Positions 57,898 to 64,000 of a stretch of 64,000 nucleotides of DNA are shown here, in pieces (the stretch's first letter is position 1; each line of letters begins with the position of its first letter). The notes beneath the pieces were generated by a model, which was not told where the DNA came from, did not search any database, and was given only the letters and a program-made list of their open reading frames with translations. Both the position numbers and the translations under genes were made by a program. The stretch spans positions 78,491,386-78,555,385 of the forward strand of contig CM056376.1 of the NCBI GenBank assembly GCA_029718625.1, read 5' to 3'. This DNA is from Synaphobranchus kaupii. Its lineage: Eukaryota; Chordata; Actinopteri; Anguilliformes; Synaphobranchidae.

Positions 57898-60544
57898 AGA
57901 GTTTACATTAACCCTGATTTTACTATGAATGGCTGTATCTTCATTAGTATTTAATCGATAACCATTCTGGATTCTAAAACACATCTGTGCTAATCAAATG
58001 ACATCAGAAAGCTTTATACATTTTCAATCCCTCTTGGCCTTTCTGATACCATCTTGCAGCTTAAACAGTGACTGGAGGGTTCCAAACCTCTTAGCAAATG
58101 AAAGCGCATTTCCTCGTGCTAATCTGTGGAAATTAAGCTAATTACCATTCCAGCGGCATTTTAAATATATTAGCCTTCAATAAAGGCAACACCCTTTCAA
58201 CAGAATAGGCAGCACCATAGTGCAAATGCCAATTTCTGTTATATCTGTTCTCACGTCACTCTTTGAATTAGTCATTCATACTCATTCAACTGGCTCATGA
58301 AAAAGTTGAAAAAAGCAAGTTGCAGAAAGGTTTATGAAATAGCATAAGAAGCAGCATAATGGATTTCCAAATGAAAACCGCAAACGGGGGGAAAAAAACT
58401 ATTCTTAGCCCGCCTGCGGTTATGACTGCTCAGGTCCTCAAATGAAGAGGATTCTGTAAATAAGGAGGATAGAGTGGGTTTCACAGGTTAATCAATTTAC
58501 GCTGTCAGCTCCTAGCACTTCCCGTTGAAATCATAATAGGACAAGGTCCGATCCATTTCTTAGTTCTCATAAACCCGATGATGAGAAACGTGCAGATGAG
58601 CTTCTTGCCATCTGCTGAGACGGGCTGAGCTGGACTCAAATTGTATTGGCCAGTTTGTCACAATTTTATTTCCCATTTATCCTATACGCTTCAAAAGTTG
58701 CCTTTGATTTGAAGAGCAAGAAGCCAGCATCACACAGTGGGCCAGTGAGAGGGAACGCACTGATTTTTCTGCTCTGTCCTATTCCTTCACATTGCTTTTA
58801 TGTCCCACATTATTGCATTATTTAGTTATCATTATCAAGACCTTAATCTACAAAACAAATCTGGCCACTCTTGGGGTGCGAAGCAACTGGTGCGGACAGA
58901 CGCTCATAGTCCCATTAAGGAGGACATTACCCAGAGTCAGTGGACGGCGATTGTTGTTTCCACGCTATGAGCTTTCTGGACAAAACAGGTAGACAGATGG
59001 CATGAAGAGAAATTCCCAGAGGCCAGTGTCCAAACAGAGTGGTCCCATTTTAACATCCTTTACGCAAGACCAACATCAATACCAGCCCCACATACTGCGG
59101 TCTCCCACCTCCCGTACGTGTTCACGTCAAACATATCCGCTCGGTTGCGGCTTACGCTTTGCTGGACGATCGGGGAGAGAGCAGTTTTTGCAGCTCAAGG
59201 AATCCACAAATTTTCATTAGAAAAAGCCCCTTGCACACCTCATGGCTCTGGGGGCAGTCCCCAGACACACAAACCTAATGAGGTTTCCTCTTATCGGCAC
59301 TGAAGGCCGCAGAGGGACTGGGCCAGAAAGGACCGATTGATAGAGCTCGCTCAACAGAACTCAAGCGTAACCCACCTCTAGAGTTATCGCCATTTCTGAA
59401 AAAAATCTCAAGGTGAGATAAGGTGGTCATGATTACCACCCTATTCCTCTATGTCTAACCAGGACATTTGCACTCTCTTTCGTAGGCTGTGAAAAGATTG
59501 GCCTCTTATATTCTTTATAAAATAATAACTTTTAAATACAACCACTTAAGTACAATTATCACAGTGCTCACCATTCTCTCATTACATAACATAGGCTATA
59601 TAATCATGAGATGGAAAGTATTTCAAATATCCCCTAAACAATTTAGTACAAGTACAAGAAAACAAAACCCAGGGAAACTGATTATTTGAGAATTATGAAA
59701 ACACAAACTGCAGATGGCAGATAACATTTTGATGGCTGATAGATCCATCTAGCCATTTTCCCTGGGTTTGCCCTTCAAGCTTTTCTCTCTGCAAATACAG
59801 TTCAAGCTATTGCAAATTGAGCATCAGCAAATGGTTTGCACACAGGAACTACAGCCATTTAAGGGTGAATTGCACGTGAAGCATGCCGTTTTTCACTAAT
59901 TTGTTCTTGCGTGGACCAACGGAAGCTGGACAGGTGACTCCCCGCAGTACATGAAGAGGTCCTCTTCAATGGTACTTATCTCAAGAGCATGTTTAAACAT
60001 TACCTATGAGTCCCATGCAAACGCACTGAACGCCTACCTCAGTTGAATCACACTTTTGTTCACTGCTGACACTTTTAAAAGGCACTAATATGAACACTGA
60101 GCTGAGTATATTAACTTATTGCATTAGGCCACCTTGCTTCCCAGTTTTACTGGGTGGGTGGGGTCTAAGATATGTGTCTGTCAGCCAGCAGACCCCTGAC
60201 TAGGATGAAGCCAGGGAATGCAGCCAGTTTGTGAGAGGGGGGTCTAGAAGTGGAGAGGGATGGCAGGCTCGGCACTGTTTGGCCACATCCGCAGATGCAA
60301 TGTAATACTATCCTAGTTTACTGTTGCAATCAATATCGCAAATGCTCATAGCCACAGATGGATGTTCCACGGAAAAGTGACATAATTCACCTGTGTGCAT
60401 ACTGTAAATTATGTAGAAGGCCTAAAACATTCTCAGATGACCTAACTAGGGCTTCCAACTGCACCAGTAACCCAATCCCCTAATTCAGTTAGCTTAATTA
60501 TCACTGATTGGATACACACAGGAGCCATTTAATGCCGTCGAACA
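57898..60544. other. About 2.6 kb of apparently single-copy DNA
   Basis: No repeats shared with the window, no transposon ends and no protein motif. The stretch 58020-58200 (with TGTGGAAATTAAGCTAATTACC) is low in repeats and homeobox-site-like, a possible conserved regulatory element. Not verifiable here. Confidence 0.35.
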
Positions 60545-60755
60545 TTAAAGGGATAGTTCACTTTCTGGAGTTCTTATATTATTTCAGTTTAGTGTCTGTT
60601 CGCAATTGACCCAGACAGTTTTGTATGAACTGGTGGATATTTTAGATACAGACATTTCTGACAATCTGATATCTTTCATTGTACACAAAAACTCTGATCA
60701 ATCAGAAACATAAAGCAAAAACTGAAAAGAATGATCCAGTGAATTATCCCTTTAA
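60545..60755. mobile_element. TTAA-flanked short MITE
   Basis: The element (60549-60751, 203 bp) has ends AGGGATAGTTCAC and GTGAATTATCCCT, inverted with one mismatch, each next to TTAA (60545-60548 and 60752-60755). This end is very common in fish genomes, and the TTAA duplication suggests a piggyBac- or Kolobok-type origin. Confidence 0.82.
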
Positions 60756-60796
60756 TGAGTGTGTACAAGACAAAATTCCCTACGGGGACAATAAAG

Positions 60797-62446
60797 TACA
60801 GTCAAGCCGGAAAGTCTGCACACCCCTATCACCTTCTCCACGTTTTATTACGTTCCAGACATATTCTACAATAGATTGAGTTCATTTTTTGTCTCAAAAT
60901 TCTACACAAAATAGCCCATAATGACAAAGTGAAAACACGTTTTTAGGACATTTGTGCTAATTTATTAAAAATCTAAATGTTAAATATCATATGTACACAA
61001 GTGTGCACACCCTTTGATATGACACCCAAAAGTGAGCTGAGGTGCATTTTGTTTCCACTGATACTGCTTGAGATGTTTCTACAACTTAATTGGAGTCCAC
61101 CTGTGATAAATTCAATTGATTGGACATGATTGGGGATTGCCAACACCTGCCTATATAAGGTCCCACAGTTGACAGTGCATGTCAGAGCAAACTCCAAGCA
61201 TGGGGTCAAAGGCATTATCTGCAGACCTCAGAAAACAGGATTGTGTGAAGGCATAGATCTGGAGAAGGGTACGGAAAAATCTCTGCAGCTTTACAGGTCC
61301 CAAAGAACACAGTGGCCACCATCATTCGTAAATGGAAGAAGTTTGGAATCACCAAGAATCTTCCTAGACCTGGCCGCCTGGCCAAACTGAGCAATCGGGG
61401 AAGACGGGCCTTGGCCAGGGAGGTGAGCAGGAACCCCGAGGGTCACTCTGACAGAGCTCCAGCGTATCCTTGTGGATTGGGAGAACCTTTCAGAAGATCA
61501 ACCATCCAGGCAGCACTCCACCAATCAGGCCTTTATGGTAGAGTGGCCAGACGGAAGCCCCTCCTTAGTAAAAGGCACATCACAGCCCGCTTGGAGTTTG
61601 CCAAAAGGCACCTAGAGGACTCTCAAACCATGAGAATCAAGATTATCTGGTCTGATGAAACCAAAATTGAACTTTTTGGCCTGAATACTAAGCATCACGT
61701 CTGGAGGAAACCAGGCACCGCTCATCACCTGGCTAATACTATCCCTACAGTGAAGCATGGCGGTGGCAGGCATCATGATGTGGGGATGTTTTTCAGCAGC
61801 GGGGAACGGGGCGACTAGTCCTGATAGAGGGAATGATGAATGCGGCTAAGTACACCGAGATCCTTGAAGAATACCTGCTCCAAGCGCTCTAGACCTCAGA
61901 CTGGGGTGAAGGTTTACCTTCCAACATGACAACGACCCAAAAGCACACAGCCAAGAGAACAAAGGAGTGGCTTCGGAGAAAGTCTGTGCATGTCCTTGAG
62001 TGGCCCAGCCAGAGCCCAGACCTGAATCCAATTGAACATCTGTGGAAAGAGCTGAAAATGGCTGTGTACCGACGCTCCCCATCCAACCTGATGGAGCTTG
62101 CAAGGATTATGCCAAGAAGAATGGGCAAAAATGTCCAGAAACAAGTGTGCCAAGCTCGTAGCTTCTTTCCCAAGACGCCTTGAAGCTGTAATCGTTGCCA
62201 AAGGTGCAGCAACCAAGTATTAGGCTAAGGGGTGTGTACAGATATGTAACCCCTAAATAACCTATTTTTGTCAGTAAAATAAAATTGCATATTTTCCTAA
62301 AAACCTGTTTTCACTTCGTCATTATTGGCTATTGTGTGTAGATGTTTGAGGCAAAAAATGAACTCAATCTATTGTAGTATAAGTCTGTAACGTATAAAAC
62401 GTGGAGAAGGTGAAAGGGGTTGTGCAGACTTTCCGGCTTGACTGTA
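60797..62446 (+). mobile_element. Complete Tc1-like transposon, copy 2
   Basis: Same family as copy 1 at 30006-31617. It starts CAGTCAAGCCGGAAAGTCTG at 60799 and ends with the inverted form at 62444, flanked by TA on both sides. It is 1646 bp, slightly longer through small insertions. Its gene reads left to right. It lies 43 bp after the TTAA MITE, directly following GGGGACAATAAAG. Confidence 0.96.
61200..62223 (+). pseudogene. Tc1-like transposase, frameshifted relic
   Basis: The original ATG is kept (61200), but an extra A near 61232 shifts the frame to a TAG at 61254; the original frame also has TGA where copy 1 has TCA. An extra C near 61437 is compensated by a loss near 61477. Further single-base insertions lie near 61769, 61802, 61935 and 62107, with a TAG at about 61890. 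The longest open piece (61312-61818) retains the helix-turn-helix linker and the first catalytic Asp (WSDETKIELFG). A second piece (61926-62183) retains SPDLNPIEHLWKEL with the catalytic Glu. It cannot produce an active enzyme. It complements copy 1 only in showing the ancestral start. Confidence 0.93.
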
Positions 62447-63361
62447 TATCTTATCTTAACATTCAATTGCAGTATCCCTTTTTCAACATCACAAAAAACA
62501 TTTTTCAAGTTTCATTGAGAAATATTCAACCAACACTTAAAAAAATTGATCTTCCTGAATTTAACCATACTGATTATCTCCAAGTGTAGCTATCTGGATA
62601 AGCCTACAGTATGAATTTATTAAATCGTAGCCAGTCTCGCTTTTTCCAATAATTTTATTAATTTGATTTAAAGCACTGTAGCTAGGCTTGCCATTGATAT
62701 TATATGGCCAATAGACTGGTTTGCATCAGACTGCCACATCAATAAACAAAACCTATTGCCACGATATCTAAATAGGCGATTCTGTGCTTCTTGCTCCGGA
62801 TCTCATATCGAGACCCTAGCTTTTGTTATGACATCCATGACAGTTTCAATAACCTTGATTCATGATGTATAGTGGAAAGCAGTCTTAAAAAATACAACAG
62901 AAGCTAATGTAACTCAGTAACTTAGAAATGTAAACCAGGCCAAAAATACAACAAACAACAGAGATACCAGAGTGATATTAAGCAGACATTTCACTGAAGA
63001 TGACCTAATGGAAACTGCATCTCATAGGAAAATTACCAGTGCAATTGGGTTAACTGATGGCCACACAGTGACAGCTCACAACAATAGTTTCCACCAGAGG
63101 CAGAGGAACCTTTGATTTGGACTTCTTAAAATACATTTGACAAATGCAATCCTAACTTAATATTGGCAGTATGCTACAGTGTTTTGGCTTTGTATTTCGG
63201 GATAATGCCATGTTTTATGTGTTCTCTGCGAGCGAAGTCTAGGGGTATCTACCCCTATTTACCCACAATTACCCAGAGTCCTATCTGTGTAACTGCACAC
63301 TTTGCATTTTAATAAAAATGTATTTAAATATCTAAATTGGAAATTAGATATTAGGACAGAT
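62447..63361. other. No gene seen
   Basis: AT-rich, apparently single-copy DNA. Nothing recognised. Confidence 0.4.
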
Positions 63362-63712
63362 ATCCATCAACCCATTTTCTAAACTGCTTACTGCTGCTCA
63401 GGGTCGTGGGTGGGCTGCAGTCTATTCCAGCATACATTTGATGAAAGGCAGGAATGCACCCTGGACTAGGGTTGCAAAGGGAGGGGATTTTCCAGGTAAC
63501 TTGGTAATTTTGGTGATTTCCAGGCAAAATCCAGGGACATACATACAGTCATTGCACAGTGGGAGGAAACCGAAGTACCTGGAGGAAACCCACTGGGAGA
63601 ACATGCACAGGGTATGCAAACTCCACACAGAAAGGCCCTCAGTCGGGATTCGAACTCGGTAACTTCTTGCTCTGAGACGACAACACTACTCATTTCACCA
63701 CCGTGCAGCCCA
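63362..63712 (-). repeat. tRNA-headed SINE-like retroposon
   Basis: On the minus strand the unit starts GGGCTGCACGGTGGTGAAAT and has a box B, GAGTTCGAATCCC, about 60 bp later. The body has GTGTGGAGTTTGCATA, GGTTTCCTCCAGGTACTTCG and finally ACTGCTTACTGCTGCTCAGG in complement. It matches the headless copy at 37827-38142. An insertion of about 70 bp near 63466-63535 (containing TTTTCCAGGTAACTTGG) interrupts the body. Confidence 0.75.
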
Positions 63713-64000
63713 AATTGACAGACAATGATGAGAAAATATCAGACATCTCTTTAAGTAAGAAAGATCAGACCAGCTGCACCTACAACAAAGGCCATGCCCC
63801 TGGCATGCCAACACTAATCACTGCACCACCCTCACAGGAACTGCAGCGGTAGCAGGGGCATTCTGTCAGAAATCAATCACTTTCTGACCTCACCCTTTTA
63901 GATTTGAACAAATTTTTTAAAACTCTGAATGGTTGCTCATTCCGGTTAATCAAACCACATTCTAACACTCTCTGATATAGTTCAACATGTATAAAAAAAA
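63713..64000. other. No feature seen
   Basis: Single-copy-like DNA to the end of the window. Confidence 0.4.

Overview
The window looks like non-coding DNA from a ray-finned (teleost) fish. It is AT-rich, has no long host reading frame, and carries many repeats typical of fish: Tc1-like DD34E transposons, hAT-type and TTAA/TAA-flanked elements, an L1-like LINE relic, tRNA-derived SINEs and CT/CA, TA and TAT microsatellites. The species cannot be fixed from the sequence alone. No convincing host exon, tRNA or rRNA gene was found. Every recognisable protein-coding trace belongs to a transposable element, so the window is probably intergenic or lies in long introns.

Layout. Positions 0-9.6 kb hold a TAA-flanked element end (754-957), a TTAA-flanked element (2120-2816), a SINE, a poly-C run and an L1-like reverse transcriptase relic on the minus strand (3775-4330), followed by about 5 kb of apparently single-copy DNA. 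At 9.67-11.57 kb there is a 1.9-kb element ending in GGGCCCTATCTT; a truncated relative lies inverted at 35.1-36.6 kb. Between 12.4 and 20 kb are SINEs, a nearly perfect 537-bp tandem duplication, a CT/CA microsatellite, a fold-back element at 17.2-17.8 kb and a TA microsatellite. Between 20.8 and 28.5 kb are a small minisatellite, a hairpin element, a Tc1 3' end, a hAT transposase relic (22.7-23.4 kb, minus) and two complete hAT-type elements with 8-bp target duplications. A 30-bp-period minisatellite fills 28.75-29.6 kb.

The best-preserved gene is the Tc1-like transposase of the element at 30006-31617. It is open over its whole length with an intact DD34E triad, but its normal start codon reads ATA. 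A second copy of the family, in opposite orientation at 60799-62444, is broken by many frameshifts. Between the two copies lie MITE-like elements at 31.7, 37.0, 38.4, 41.8-43.4, 45.0 and 48.2 kb, several SINEs, and a strongly nested region at 52.8-57.9 kb. There a hAT element with an 8-bp target duplication (53462-55546) sits in an older repeat and carries a lone PIF/Harbinger transposase exon in its first intron. Its right end was then caught up in a tandem duplication whose two copies have lost complementary parts, next to a 57-bp near-perfect hairpin and a long inverted repeat.

The elements do not form a cooperating gene system. What the window records is the order of insertions, duplications and decay. 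No previously undescribed functional system could be supported. The most interesting structures are the nested hAT/Harbinger block, the fold-back element with repeated TATCCAGCTGGATA-like motifs, and the start-codon-dead but otherwise intact Tc1 transposase.
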